This document shows positions 25,803-35,811 of a stretch of 54,755 bases of DNA, one piece after another. The stretch lies in contig JAKVCA010000023.1 in NCBI GenBank assembly GCA_022448315.1, positions 57,481-112,235 of the forward strand. Reading direction: 5' to 3'. The stretch comes from Pirellulaceae bacterium (GTDB taxonomy: Bacteria; Planctomycetota; Planctomycetia; Pirellulales; Pirellulaceae). The position numbers were made by a program, and so were the translations under genes. The notes below the pieces were generated by a model, which saw only the letters and a list, made by a program, of their open reading frames with translations, searched no databases and had not been told where the DNA came from. The first letter of the stretch is position 1. The number at the start of each line of letters is the position of its first letter.

Positions 25803-28787
25803 ATGGGCTTCCTAACCGCGAATCATCGCTCCCGAACTTGGGCAACGCCACGTTCATGGATCTTGATTCTAGGCTCACTGTTCTTTTTGCACGGGGCGAC
25901 AAAGTCGTTGGGAGACGACTTCGTTGACATCATCCAGCCCGTGCTTCAGCAAAACTGTATTCGTTGTCATGGCGGAGAAGACATCAACGGTGAAATTGAC
26001 TTCACCCCCTACCAATCTCTTGAAGACCTCGGACGGCACCCGGAATTGATCCAAAACGTCTTCGATGTTGTCTCGGCGAATAACATGCCTCCGGATGGGG
26101 AAATTCCTGTTGAAGAAAAATCTCGATCCCCTTTTCTGGCGGCGTTGAAGAACCTGCTTCAGCAATCGGTATCGCCGGGCAGCGACGATCGCCCACTTCG
26201 AAGATTGAACCGTTTTCAATACAACTACGCCGTCCGAGATCTCTTCCAGCTTAAAGTCAACGTCTTTCCGTTGACCGAGAAGCTAATGACGCGACATTCT
26301 CCTTATCTTTCGAAAGCGAAAGATCGAATGCCGGCGCATGTTCGGGTGAGTTCGGAGGCCCTTTCACCTCCTGCCGGATTGAGTGGAGTCCGTGCGTTTC
26401 CAAAGGATCTTCGAGCCGCGCACGGATTCGACAACCAGGCCAATCAATTGACCCTGTCGCCCCTGCTTTTGGACTCCTTTCTCAAACTCAGTATCTCCAT
26501 TCTGGAAAGCCCCGACTTTCAGGAAAAAAATGTTGGTATATGGAGCGAATTTTTCGCCCCATCAGAGGATGGAAACCTGACCGATTCCGAATTACGGAAT
26601 CGTATTCGCACATTTCTGACAGACGCTTTTCGCATGCCACCTGATGGAGAGACGCTGGGTCGATATGTGGACTATGCAAGACAGCAAATGGTGTCGGGGC
26701 TTGACGTTCCAACCAGCATGAAGAAAGTTGCCTCAGCCGCCCTCTCCAGCCCCCTGTTTCTGTTCCGTCGATCTTTGCAGTCTTCCGAAGACATGGCTTA
26801 TCGCCTTGCCTCGGACCTTTCCTTCTTTCTCTGGAGCAGCGGACCTGATCGCGAGCTTCTCGCACTCGCAGAGTCCAAAAGAATTCTGGATCCTGAAGTG
26901 TTGGAAAAGACTGTCAACCGCATGATGGCTGATCCCAAAATCGAACGTTTCCTTGATTCTTTCCCATCACAATGGCTCCAGCTTGAAGGTGTCTTGGCGG
27001 CAACACCCGACCCTCAACTCCAGCGTGCCTTCAGTCTCGATAAAGCTCGCCCCGCCAGCGTGCAGATGCTGCTTGAACCGCTTCTGCTCTTTGACGCGGC
27101 CTACCTTGAAAACCTGCCCGTCGTCGATCTTATTGCACCCGATTTCACCTATCGCAGCGAGTTTCTCAACTCGTGGTACACCACCGATCTTCGACCCGAA
27201 CCGATCGACCTGAAAAAGATTGAGGCCGAAAACAACCGCAATATGCAAAGGCGGAGGGAACTCGAAGAGACGGTCGAACAAGCGGAAACGGAAATTGCCG
27301 ATTTGATCGATCCGGTTCGCGAACGCCTGCTTCAGGAAAGGACGACGGGTCAGGCCGAACGACCGATCGTTGACCTTGAACCGGTTGCAGCTTGGGAGTT
27401 TGAGGAGGACCTGAAGGACTCGATTGGCTCCCTGCATTTGACGTCGCACGGAGAAGTCACTCTTGATCAGGGGTCGGTAACACTGAAACGGGCGTACCTG
27501 CTCAGTGAAAATATCCCTTTCGATCTCAAGGCGAAAACGTTGGAAGCTTGGTTAAAAATCTACAACCTGGAACAAAATGGTGGAGGAGCGATGGGCATCC
27601 AAGGCCCAAACGGCATATTCGACACCATCGTCCTCGGCGAGAGAGAGCCGAGGCACTGGATTTCTGGAAGTGACCATTTCAACCGCACGGACGACTTTCC
27701 AGATTCCACGCCTGAATCGGCGGAGAATGAATTACTGCACCTGGTCATGGTTTACGATGAGGACGGGACCACTCGACTTTACCGCAATGGCATGCCTTAC
27801 GGCGGACCATTCAAAAGAGACCGTCTGACCTTTCAGAAAAACACTTCGCAGGTCATCTTTGGTCTTCGGCACCTTCCGGCCGGGGGCAACAAATTCCTGG
27901 ATTTGAGTCTCGACCAGGCACGACTCTATGATCGCGCTCTGACGGCAGAGGAAGTGGGCCATGCGGCGCAGGGGCACCTTCGTTACGTCCCCCGGAAGGA
28001 AATCCTGGCAACCCTTTCTGGAGCAGAGAGAGCTCAAATCAAACAATGGGAAGACATGCTCTCCACTGCGGAAAAAGAACTTGACGCTATCCCGGAACCC
28101 ATCAATCCGGATGAAGTGCGAAAGCAGGTCCAGCAAAACTTTGACAATCAGTTGATGGCGAAACTCCGATCTCAAGATTTCCACCGCGTGGCGTCCAATG
28201 ACGCTCGATACGGTGGCGTCATCACCAATGCCGCCATGTTGAGCATGACGTCGGGCCCGAAACGGACCCACCCCATCGCCCGAGGAGCATGGATTATCGA
28301 GGTCGTCTTCAATGATCCTCCCCCACCGCCCCCAAATGATGTTCCGCCGCTGAAGGAAGATGATGCAACTGACCTCACCATCCGCGAACGATTCGCAAAA
28401 CATCGAGACATCCCCAGTTGCGCGGGTTGCCATTCCAGACTCGATCCCCTCGGTTTCGCGATGGAGAATTTCGATATCACTGGGCGTTGGAGAGACCACT
28501 ACGCGCAGGGTCAAGAGGTCGACGCGAGTGGGACACTGATGCGACAGTACCCGTTCGACGATGTGGTCGGCTTCAAGGAAGCGTTGGTTCAGGAGAAACA
28601 ACGATTTGCGGTTGCGTTTACCGAGCACCTACTGAGATTTGCCCTGACTCGCGAGTTAAACCCTTATGATCATCTGACCGCCGAGGCCATTGTTGAGAAA
28701 ACAATGGCGACTGAAATACGTCTGAAAGACCTCATTCGAGAAGTGACGTTGAGTCGCGCCTTTGTCGGGACCGAAGCCCCTGAATAA
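25803..28787 (+). CDS. DUF1592-type planctomycete cytochrome-domain protein with LamG insertion
   Basis: 994 residues. The frame is open from 25671 inside the DUF1552 gene, but ATG 25803 with GGAAAG upstream starts a signal/anchor segment. The order is PSCyt1 heme motif CIRCHGG (C52-H56), DUF1587 (RRLNRFQYNYAVRDLF), DUF1595/1592 (FLTDAFRMPPDGETLGRYVD, AYRLASDLSFFLWSSGPD), a LamG/concanavalin-like insert at about 520-730 (DLEPVAAWEFEEDL to LSLDQARLYDRALTAEEV), then DUF1588 with CAGCHSRLDPLGFAMENFD (C873-H877) and DUF1585 (FAVAFTEHLLRFALTRELNPYD). Both CxxCH motifs should bind heme c or form a redox site. With the upstream DUF1552 protein it is the usual planctomycete pair. The insert suggests carbohydrate binding. 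Confidence 0.93.
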   Translation: MGFLTANHRSRTWATPRSWILILGSLFFLHGATKSLGDDFVDIIQPVLQQNCIRCHGGEDINGEIDFTPYQSLEDLGRHPELIQNVFDVVSANNMPPDGEIPVEEKSRSPFLAALKNLLQQSVSPGSDDRPLRRLNRFQYNYAVRDLFQLKVNVFPLTEKLMTRHSPYLSKAKDRMPAHVRVSSEALSPPAGLSGVRAFPKDLRAAHGFDNQANQLTLSPLLLDSFLKLSISILESPDFQEKNVGIWSEFFAPSEDGNLTDSELRNRIRTFLTDAFRMPPDGETLGRYVDYARQQMVSGLDVPTSMKKVASAALSSPLFLFRRSLQSSEDMAYRLASDLSFFLWSSGPDRELLALAESKRILDPEVLEKTVNRMMADPKIERFLDSFPSQWLQLEGVLAATPDPQLQRAFSLDKARPASVQMLLEPLLLFDAAYLENLPVVDLIAPDFTYRSEFLNSWYTTDLRPEPIDLKKIEAENNRNMQRRRELEETVEQAETEIADLIDPVRERLLQERTTGQAERPIVDLEPVAAWEFEEDLKDSIGSLHLTSHGEVTLDQGSVTLKRAYLLSENIPFDLKAKTLEAWLKIYNLEQNGGGAMGIQGPNGIFDTIVLGEREPRHWISGSDHFNRTDDFPDSTPESAENELLHLVMVYDEDGTTRLYRNGMPYGGPFKRDRLTFQKNTSQVIFGLRHLPAGGNKFLDLSLDQARLYDRALTAEEVGHAAQGHLRYVPRKEILATLSGAERAQIKQWEDMLSTAEKELDAIPEPINPDEVRKQVQQNFDNQLMAKLRSQDFHRVASNDARYGGVITNAAMLSMTSGPKRTHPIARGAWIIEVVFNDPPPPPPNDVPPLKEDDATDLTIRERFAKHRDIPSCAGCHSRLDPLGFAMENFDITGRWRDHYAQGQEVDASGTLMRQYPFDDVVGFKEALVQEKQRFAVAFTEHLLRFALTRELNPYDHLTAEAIVEKTMATEIRLKDLIREVTLSRAFVGTEAPE

Positions 28788-28921
28788 CTGATTTCTTTGC
28801 TCGGGCCGCGAGACCGAATCCGACGAATCGCTGGTCGCTTCCACAACTGGTGTGCCCCTTTTGCGGAGGCTCGTCAGAGATTTAGACCGTCGCATGCAGG
28901 TCATCAATTGGAGCGTCGTGA

Positions 28922-28972
28922 ATGGCAATTGACCCAATTTGCGGAATGACCGTAAGTGAAGCCTCAGAATAA
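28922..28972 (+). other. Out-of-frame YHS-like N-terminus of the copper ATPase
   Basis: An ATG with GGAG about ten bases upstream opens a 16-codon frame, [16 protein letters not shown], then TAA. D-P-I-C-G-M-T-V is the usual start of the metal-binding YHS segment of copper-transport ATPases. The large ATPase frame lies +1 relative to it, so one base too many (or two missing) separates them. It could be a real frameshift, a sequencing error, or a short coupled leader. Confidence 0.6.
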
Positions 28973-31310
28973 TCCAAGCCTGACCCAGATTGGGAATCCT
29001 AGCCAACCGCAACTCGTCACGATTCCAGCGTGCTGCCATGGCGAGGGAGAAGCGAGCATTGATCCCTCGCAGATCCAGAGTGATTTCTTTTGTCCCATGT
29101 GTGAAGGGGTCGAAAGTGACTCGCCGGGAGAATGCCCGATCTGTGGCATGGCTCTGGAGCCAACGCGAGCTCCAACGATTGATCGAAAAATCATTTACAG
29201 CTGTAAAACGCATCCCGCAGTCGCGCAGAAGGAGCCGGGTGAATGTCCAGAATGCGGGCGACCTCTTGAGCCTCAGTGGGCGGCAAGCGAGGGGTTGGAA
29301 TCCGATCCCGAACTGCGAATGCTCACCTCACGATTCTGGGTTTCCGCCCTGCTCTGTCTACCGATCGTGATTTTGTCGATGGGACCGATGCTCGGGATAC
29401 CGATCAAGGATTGGCTGAATTCAGGCGTTTCATTGGCCGTTCAGGCTGTTCTGGGAACGATGGTCGTCGGTTGGGTCGGCTGGCCTTTTCATGTTCGAGC
29501 GTGGCGATCCCTGGTCACTCGCAAACTGAACATGTTCACTCTGATCGGGATTGGAACGACTGCGGCGTTTTTTTATAGCCTTCTTGCGACCCTCACTCCC
29601 GGGATACTGCCGGATGCTTTCAAAGTGAATGGTGAAGTTGAAGTCTATTTCGAAGCGGCTTCGGTGATCATCACCCTGGTCCTACTTGGTCAAGTCTTGG
29701 AGCTGAAATCACGCCACCGCACAGGTGACGCCATTCGACAACTGTTGGACCTTGTTCCTGCTGCAGCTTGCCTGGTTCAGGATGGTCAAGAGCGAATCGT
29801 CGCTTTGCGAGACGTCCAACGAAGCGATCTTCTGCGCGTCCGTCCGGGAGAGCGGGTCCCAGTCGATGGTCGACTGCAAGAAGGGACCAGTCACGTGGAC
29901 GAATCGATGATTACTGGTGAACCGCTGCCGGTGACCAAGCAGGTCGGTGACGAAGTAATCGGCGGAACCCTGAATCAAACGGGCTCCTTTCTGCTGAAAG
30001 CCGAAGAAGTCGGTGAAACTTCGGTTCTCGCAAAGATTGTTCAGCGTGTGGCCGAAGCGCAACGCAGTCGCGCGCCAATTCAGCGGATCGCGGATCAAGT
30101 TTCTGGTTATTTTGTCCCCGTCGTCATTCTCATCTCGATCATGACGTTTTTGGTGTGGGCCATCGTTCAGCCCGAGCAACCCGCGTTGGCTTGGGCGCTG
30201 GTCAACGCGGTCGCCGTCTTGATCATCGCCTGCCCTTGTGCCCTTGGACTTGCCACTCCGATGTCAATCACCGTCGGAATGGGTCGAGGCGCACGCGACG
30301 GTGTGTTGATCAAAAATGCAGAAATGCTTGAGTTGCTGGAGAAGGTGGATACCGTAGTGGTCGACAAAACGGGAACGCTCACTGAAGGTCAGCCGACCCT
30401 TTCCCAAATTTGCTCATTCGACGAGTGGAAACTCGATGATTTGGTGACGTTTGCCGCGGCAGTCGAAAGTCATAGCGAGCATCCATTAGCCCAAGCGGTG
30501 ACCCGAGCAGCAACCGACCGAGACTTGAGTCTGCCACAATGCCTCGACTTTCAATCCATGACGGGCCAAGGTGTTCAAGGAAAGGTGGGTGAACACCTAG
30601 TACGTTTGGGCCGACTGGAGTTCATGGATTCCGAGGCGTGGCGGAATCAGGAAACGTCAACCAAGCTTGAGCTCTTTCTGTCCCGGAACGCGTTGTCCCT
30701 GATCCACATCGAAATCAATGGAGAGCCCGCGGGCGTCTTCTCCGTGGCCGACCCTCTCAAAAGCTCCACCATCCAAGCGATCCAGTCACTTCATCATCTG
30801 GGAATCCCGGTCATCATGTTAACGGGAGATCACCATGCGGCAGCGGAGCATGTCGCTCAAGAACTTGAAATCAAGGATTTCTCAGCGTCGATGACACCTG
30901 AATCCAAACACGCCCGAGTTGCCGAGTTGAAGCGGCACGGTCACTACGTGGCGATGGCGGGTGATGGCATCAATGATGCCCCGGCCCTGGCAGAGGCCCA
31001 GGTTGGAATCGCCATGGGAACGGGAACAGATATTGCCATCGAATCGTCCGACGTGACCCTTTTGCAAGGTGATTTACGAGGATTGGCGAAGGCCATTCGT
31101 TTAAGTCGCACCACCATGCGCAACATTCGACAAAATCTGGTTTTTGCCTTTCTCTACAATGCCATCGGCATTCCCATTGCCGCCGGTGTCCTCTACCCGT
31201 TGTCGGATAACCTTCTTCTGAATCCAATGCTTGCGGCCGCAGCGATGAGTCTCAGCTCCGTTTCGGTGATTTGTAACGCGCTACGTTTACGGGCAATCTC
31301 GTTGGATTGA
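28956..31310 (+). CDS. copA: Copper-translocating P1B-type ATPase (CopA-like)
   Basis: 784 residues from GTG 28956; the true N-terminus is uncertain (see 28922-28972). Two heavy-metal-binding Cys motifs come first: [22 protein letters not shown] (about 44-65) and [20 protein letters not shown] (about 81-100). The membrane core has [12 protein letters not shown] (Cys426, Cys428 in the ion path), actuator TGEPLPVTK, phosphorylation motif DKTGTLTEG (Asp470), SEHPLAQAV (the P1B HP motif) and hinge [13 protein letters not shown]. The last helices have YN ([11 protein letters not shown]) and M-S-L-S-S, which fit the Cu(I) P1B-1 signature. It exports Cu(I) from the cytoplasm using ATP. It is convergent with the sulfatase gene, and no copper regulator is visible beside it. 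Confidence 0.92.
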   Translation: MKPQNNPSLTQIGNPSQPQLVTIPACCHGEGEASIDPSQIQSDFFCPMCEGVESDSPGECPICGMALEPTRAPTIDRKIIYSCKTHPAVAQKEPGECPECGRPLEPQWAASEGLESDPELRMLTSRFWVSALLCLPIVILSMGPMLGIPIKDWLNSGVSLAVQAVLGTMVVGWVGWPFHVRAWRSLVTRKLNMFTLIGIGTTAAFFYSLLATLTPGILPDAFKVNGEVEVYFEAASVIITLVLLGQVLELKSRHRTGDAIRQLLDLVPAAACLVQDGQERIVALRDVQRSDLLRVRPGERVPVDGRLQEGTSHVDESMITGEPLPVTKQVGDEVIGGTLNQTGSFLLKAEEVGETSVLAKIVQRVAEAQRSRAPIQRIADQVSGYFVPVVILISIMTFLVWAIVQPEQPALAWALVNAVAVLIIACPCALGLATPMSITVGMGRGARDGVLIKNAEMLELLEKVDTVVVDKTGTLTEGQPTLSQICSFDEWKLDDLVTFAAAVESHSEHPLAQAVTRAATDRDLSLPQCLDFQSMTGQGVQGKVGEHLVRLGRLEFMDSEAWRNQETSTKLELFLSRNALSLIHIEINGEPAGVFSVADPLKSSTIQAIQSLHHLGIPVIMLTGDHHAAAEHVAQELEIKDFSASMTPESKHARVAELKRHGHYVAMAGDGINDAPALAEAQVGIAMGTGTDIAIESSDVTLLQGDLRGLAKAIRLSRTTMRNIRQNLVFAFLYNAIGIPIAAGVLYPLSDNLLLNPMLAAAAMSLSSVSVICNALRLRAISLD

Positions 31311-31516
31311 ACCCCGTAACGGGATCTCAATTCGACAACAAATGGATCTTTTTGCCTTCGAATGGCGTCAAGCGGCAGTGGATCGTAGGTTGGAAGGCCA
31401 GCCTTGCAGAACTGCCAGAGGATCTGGCCGCTGCAAGGTTTCTCCCTGTGACATTCACGACCGACGCACGGGAGGTGTGAAACGACGTCGCCAGCACGCA
31501 ACCTCCACTCGAAGGA

Positions 31517-33028
31517 TCAGGGTGACTGAAGCCTCGGTGCGGAATATCCTTGAGACTGGAGCTGCTTAAGTTTCTGGCTTAACTCCTCCACAATCTCTGG
31601 GTGTTTCAACGCAAGGTTGTCCCGCTGCCCGGGATCGTTTGCCAGATCGTACAACTCGACGGGTGAGTCATCGTCCGATGGGTAGTCGTATCTTTCAACC
31701 CACGCCCGATCGACTTTGCTCACGTAGCCCGACTTGGCATCAATCAGTAGCCATTCATGGGACCGGAGAGCGTAGCCACGTTCCCGGGTATTGTGGACGT
31801 GTGTTTGACGGACTTGAGAAACTTCGCCCTTGAGAACCGGTAGTTGATCATAAGAGTCATGAGCCGCGTCTTCAGGAAGTGGATAATTGACGATGGACGC
31901 GATGGTCGCCATCAGATCCACCTGTGAAATCAATGCATGACTGGTCTGTTTGGGAAGGATGATCTCGGGCCAACGAATCATGAAAGGAACATGATGACCC
32001 CCTTCATAGATATCGCGTTTTAAGCCACGAAAAGGCTTGGACGACCAGTGATTGAACTTGGTGTCGCGCGCGTAGGCATAACGTTCGGGTCCATTGTCCG
32101 CCGTGAAGATCACCAGCGTATTTTCTGAGAGCCCCGCATCCGCCAGCGCCTTCATTAGACGACCGATGACATCATCTGTTTGCACCACAAAGTCGCCGTA
32201 GGGGCCCGCTTGACTTCGACCATCGAATTCATCGTTCGGAATGATGGGTGCATGCGGGCAGGGGAACGCGAAATAGAGAAAAAAGGGTCGCTCTTCGGTT
32301 TTTCGAGAATGCAGGTAGGACACGCCCTTATCCGCCAAAGTGGGCAATACCTGATAAGGATCCCAGCCGGTCACCATCGGGCCAGGTCGACATTCCCAGC
32401 CCCCTTCTTTGATGGGCTTCCAGACGGACGTATCCATCAGCGTATCAGGCGGTTGGACCAGTCGGTCATCTTCGATCCACGCGTAAGGTGGAAAATTAAT
32501 CACGGTATCACCAAAGTAGTGGTCGAAACCCTGATCCAATGGCCCTTGCGGAATCGATCTTGACCAGTCAAAGTCCTGAGGCTGAATGCTCTTGGTATCC
32601 GAAGTTCGCAGGGAATCCCAGTCCCAACCGAGATGCCATTTGCCGATGCATGCCGTGTCGTATCCACGGTCCTGAAGCATCTCGGGAAGCGTCAATTGAT
32701 CGGGCTGGAATACCGTGCCACCCAGCGGGCCGACAATGCCATGAAAATCCCGCCAGTGATAACGGCCCGTCAACATGGCGTAGCGACTTGGGGTGCAGAT
32801 TCCCGAAGATGAGTGCCCGTCGGTAAATCGGATTCCCTCGGACGCAAGCTGGTCCAGGTTCGGCGTCCGTATTTTTGATTCTTCATTTTGAGCGCTCAGA
32901 TCACCGTAACCGAGATCATCCGCATAAAGCAGAACAATATTTGGTCGATCGCTTGCCTGGCAAATATGGGTGATCCCCAGAAGTGGAATTAAAACTCCCA
33001 CCATTGTCATACTCAAGTGCGTCTTCAT
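31517..33028 (-). CDS. Sulfatase (arylsulfatase A-type), exported
   Basis: 503 residues from ATG 33028, preceded by AGGGAAA; the frame extends to 33169 but those 47 codons overlap the divergent promoter and lack signal character. A signal peptide ends near ICQAS. The active-site signature [14 protein letters not shown] carries Cys78, the residue that becomes formylglycine in C-x-P-S-R sulfatases, so an FGly-generating enzyme is needed elsewhere in the genome. Metal ligands include [10 protein letters not shown] near residue 35 and [10 protein letters not shown] further on; the His in IGKWHLGWD is another. The C-terminal part follows the usual pattern ([20 protein letters not shown]). It hydrolyses sulfate esters, probably of algal polysaccharide; the exact substrate is unknown. 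It is divergent from thiD. Confidence 0.95.
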   Translation of the reverse strand: MKTHLSMTMVGVLIPLLGITHICQASDRPNIVLLYADDLGYGDLSAQNEESKIRTPNLDQLASEGIRFTDGHSSSGICTPSRYAMLTGRYHWRDFHGIVGPLGGTVFQPDQLTLPEMLQDRGYDTACIGKWHLGWDWDSLRTSDTKSIQPQDFDWSRSIPQGPLDQGFDHYFGDTVINFPPYAWIEDDRLVQPPDTLMDTSVWKPIKEGGWECRPGPMVTGWDPYQVLPTLADKGVSYLHSRKTEERPFFLYFAFPCPHAPIIPNDEFDGRSQAGPYGDFVVQTDDVIGRLMKALADAGLSENTLVIFTADNGPERYAYARDTKFNHWSSKPFRGLKRDIYEGGHHVPFMIRWPEIILPKQTSHALISQVDLMATIASIVNYPLPEDAAHDSYDQLPVLKGEVSQVRQTHVHNTRERGYALRSHEWLLIDAKSGYVSKVDRAWVERYDYPSDDDSPVELYDLANDPGQRDNLALKHPEIVEELSQKLKQLQSQGYSAPRLQSP

Positions 33029-33193
33029 GAATCGATTTCCCTGCGATAAGGGGTCAGTTGCAACGAGCGTGCCGGGGATCGCGTGGCGGGAGCGATCTTG
33101 CGGACGATTCATTAGACTCACATTGTCCCCATGCAACCACTGCCTATGATGGCATATGCACTCCTCCACTACCCGATCACCTTAGGCGATACC

Positions 33194-33982
33194 ATGCCCA
33201 GCCCTGTCGCGATGACCATTGCGGGTTCTGACCCGTCCGGTGGAGCCGGCCTTCAGGCAGACCTGAAGACTTTTCACCAACACGGGGTCTATGGCGCCAG
33301 TGTCGTCACCTTGCTCACCGTCCAGAACACTCAGACGGTCTCGGCCGTGCATCCATTAGTTCCAGATCTTGTCACTCAACAGTTTGATGCCGTTGTCAGC
33401 GACCTCTCACCCGCAGCAACGAAAACCGGTGCTTTGGGAAATCGCAATTTGATGCAGGCCGTTGCCAGCCGCCTTCACGAGGCCACTTTTCCGATCGTCG
33501 TCGACCCGGTGATGATCAGTAAGCATAAGGTCCCTCTGATGGATGAAACATGCATCCAATTATTTACTGAGTCGATTTTGCCCTCAGCATCTCTTGTAAC
33601 CCCAAATCTGTTTGAAGCCACCAAACTTGCAGGTGTGACGATCACTGATCTTGACTCAATGAAAGAGGCCGCCAGCAAGATCCGTGACATGGGCGCCGAG
33701 GCCGTACTGATCAAAGGCCTGAAGCAGCACGACCAAATATCGGATTTGCTTTTGGCAGACGGGGAGTTCTCCATTTGGAACACCCCTGTCCTCGATACAC
33801 CCCATACGCACGGAACAGGCTGCGTCCTATCGGCGGCCGTTACCGCGAGGATTGCTAAAGGAACATCGATTCTTCAAGCGGTCGAAGGGGCCAAACGGTT
33901 CATTACCCACTCGATTCAGACGGCACCGGGCCTTGGACATGGTGTCGGCCCGGTCAATCTTTTCGCCCCCGTCGACCCCTAG
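33194..33982 (+). CDS. thiD: Hydroxymethylpyrimidine/phosphomethylpyrimidine kinase
   Basis: 262 residues, standard for ThiD, a ribokinase-fold enzyme that phosphorylates HMP and HMP-P in thiamine synthesis in the cytoplasm. Motifs seen: AMTIAGSDPSGGAGLQADLK at the N-terminus, VTLLTVQNTQTV, PIVVDPVMISKHKVPL, VTPNLFEATKLAG (where E is the usual ligand contact), AVLIKGLKQHDQISDLLL, and the anion hole HTHGTGCVLSAAV. The frame extends to 33131, but ATG 33194 starts at the right place and has TTAGGCGATA upstream. No other thiamine gene is beside it; I saw no thiamine-pyrophosphate riboswitch upstream. It is followed by SelO 39 bases later on the same strand. Confidence 0.96.
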   Translation: MPSPVAMTIAGSDPSGGAGLQADLKTFHQHGVYGASVVTLLTVQNTQTVSAVHPLVPDLVTQQFDAVVSDLSPAATKTGALGNRNLMQAVASRLHEATFPIVVDPVMISKHKVPLMDETCIQLFTESILPSASLVTPNLFEATKLAGVTITDLDSMKEAASKIRDMGAEAVLIKGLKQHDQISDLLLADGEFSIWNTPVLDTPHTHGTGCVLSAAVTARIAKGTSILQAVEGAKRFITHSIQTAPGLGHGVGPVNLFAPVDP

Positions 33983-34021
33983 CAAACCGACCATCCTGCA
34001 ATTCCTATGGGAGATTGTCAC

Positions 34022-35512
34022 GTGACCGATGAGCTGAAAGCCCATGGACTCCAGTTCGATAATTCTTTCGCCGATCAGCTCGAAGGATTCTACGTTCCCT
34101 GGAAGGCAGAAAAGGTCGATCATCCAACACTTCTGCACTGGAACGATACCGTCGCTCAAGAACTGGGATGGGAGGGTGACCTGCAGCCGGCAGTTCTTGC
34201 AAGCGTCTTCTCAGGTAACCAGTCGATTGAAGGGATGAAACCCATTGCTCAAGCTTATGCCGGGCACCAGTTTGGTGGATTCTCGCCACAATTGGGTGAT
34301 GGACGAGCATTACTACTGGGTGAGGTTGTGAACTCCAATAGAGAACGCCATGATCTTGCGTTGAAAGGTTCAGGACCGACTCCCTTTTCTCGCGGAGGGG
34401 ATGGACGAGCAGCCATTGGCCCTGTCTTGCGGGAATACTTGATCGGGGAATTCATGCATGCCGTGCGGATTCCGACAACCCGCGCGCTGGCTGCCGTCTC
34501 GACCGGTGAATCTGTCTACCGAAACGGTCCTCTACCCGGTGCCGTCTTGACTCGAGTTGCCTCAAGCCATCTGCGGGTAGGCACCTTCGAATTTTTTGCA
34601 GCCCGGCGACAGAATGACCTGCTGAAGAAATTGACGGAATACACCATTCAGCGACATTGTCCGAATCTGGAGCAGTCAAACCATCCTGAACTGGATCTGT
34701 TGGAACACGTATCTCGGCAACAAGCTCAACTGATCGCAAAATGGATGTCGGTGGGCTTCATCCACGGCGTCATGAACACGGACAACATGACGATCTCGGG
34801 CGAAACCATTGATTACGGTCCCTGTGCCTTCATGGAAAACTATCGACCGAACACCGTCTTCAGTTCGATCGACACCCAAGGACGTTACGCCTATGACCAA
34901 CAACCTTCGATCGGACTTTGGAACCTGAGCCGATTTGCCGAATGTCTGATCCCGCTGGTTAATCAATCGGATCAGGCCGCCGCAATCTCGGCGGCGACGG
35001 AAGTTCTGGAACCATTCATGGACCACTACAAAGACGCTTGGATTCGAGAGTTTGGACGCAAACTGGGCTTATCGAATGCCGCGGTCGCAGACCAAGCCAT
35101 GATTCAGGATTGGCTCCACCTGTTGCAAACGGATCAAGTGGACTACACGCTGGCATGGCGAGGTCTTGTCGACGAATGGAAGTCTCCTTCCGACGCATTG
35201 GCATCGCTGTTCTCGAATCACGACAAGCTGACATCTTGGCTCCAGCAATGGAAGACCCGACTATCTCAAGAGTCGGTGGATCCTCAAACCATCACCGACA
35301 CTCTGGAATCAGCGAATCCACTGTTTATTCCTCGGAATCATCACGTCGAACATGCGCTCGAGTCTGCAACCAACGACAACAATTTAGAGCCCTTCGAGAA
35401 TTTATTGCGTGTCATCTCGGCTCCTTTTCAAGACCATGAAGGTATGGCGGAACTGGCGACACCGGCCGACGCGGAGTTCACCGCCTGCTACAAAACGTTT
35501 TGCGGAACCTGA
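34022..35512 (+). CDS. selO: Protein adenylyltransferase SelO (YdiU family)
   Basis: 496 residues from GTG 34022; ATG 34007 is possible but GGGAG lies eight bases before the GTG, which decides it. SelO is a pseudokinase-fold enzyme that AMPylates Ser, Thr and Tyr of target proteins. The N-terminal YAGHQFGGFSPQLGDGRALL and KGSGPTPFSRGGDGRA are the nucleotide-binding motifs, HAVRIPTTRALAAV and GFIHGVMNTDNMTISGETID carry the metal-binding Asp/Asn and the catalytic Asp, and YGPCAFMENY follows. It ends FCGT, where Cys occupies the position of selenocysteine in animal homologues, so no selenocysteine is required. It lies 39 bases after thiD and may be co-transcribed with it; the gene pairing has no obvious metabolic meaning. 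Confidence 0.96.
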   Translation: MTDELKAHGLQFDNSFADQLEGFYVPWKAEKVDHPTLLHWNDTVAQELGWEGDLQPAVLASVFSGNQSIEGMKPIAQAYAGHQFGGFSPQLGDGRALLLGEVVNSNRERHDLALKGSGPTPFSRGGDGRAAIGPVLREYLIGEFMHAVRIPTTRALAAVSTGESVYRNGPLPGAVLTRVASSHLRVGTFEFFAARRQNDLLKKLTEYTIQRHCPNLEQSNHPELDLLEHVSRQQAQLIAKWMSVGFIHGVMNTDNMTISGETIDYGPCAFMENYRPNTVFSSIDTQGRYAYDQQPSIGLWNLSRFAECLIPLVNQSDQAAAISAATEVLEPFMDHYKDAWIREFGRKLGLSNAAVADQAMIQDWLHLLQTDQVDYTLAWRGLVDEWKSPSDALASLFSNHDKLTSWLQQWKTRLSQESVDPQTITDTLESANPLFIPRNHHVEHALESATNDNNLEPFENLLRVISAPFQDHEGMAELATPADAEFTACYKTFCGT

Positions 35513-35811
35513 CCCGACCGCAATTCGATTCGGACGTCGGTCGCTCAACATGCAGGTCTTCTGCGCACGTATAACAACGCCTGTCTCGGCAGGATAACGC
35601 TAGCACTTTGCTGGTCTGAAACGCTCTGTTTCTGGCTTGCCCCCCAGCTCGAGGTGGACACACGCGCCTTCAGTCGCAATCTTACAACCGTTACAAGCGG
35701 TAAAGTCAAGTTATCTTCACCGAACCGCCGATAATCCTCAAACAGCAAAAGTCGGCTTCAGGTAACCGGTGACGGAGCCCGAATCTGGCGGGGTTCTTGT
35801 GAGGATTTGAT
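35513..35811. repeat. Intergenic region with 21-base repeat fragment
   Basis: 299 bases upstream of the porin gene. At 35713-35741 the sequence ATCTTCACCGAACCGCCGATAATCCTCA is about one and a half units of a 21-base motif (CGATAATCCTCACCGAACCGC); the same motif occurs once at 8200-8219. On the minus strand it would read as R-F-G-E-D-Y-R. I suspect a dispersed planctomycete minisatellite. No promoter boxes stand out, and the porin start has a good GAGG. Confidence 0.4.

Noticed and set aside
31311-31516. CCCGTAACGGG palindrome as a terminator for the copper ATPase gene
   Set aside because: The stem is only four to five bases with a tiny loop and no T-tract.
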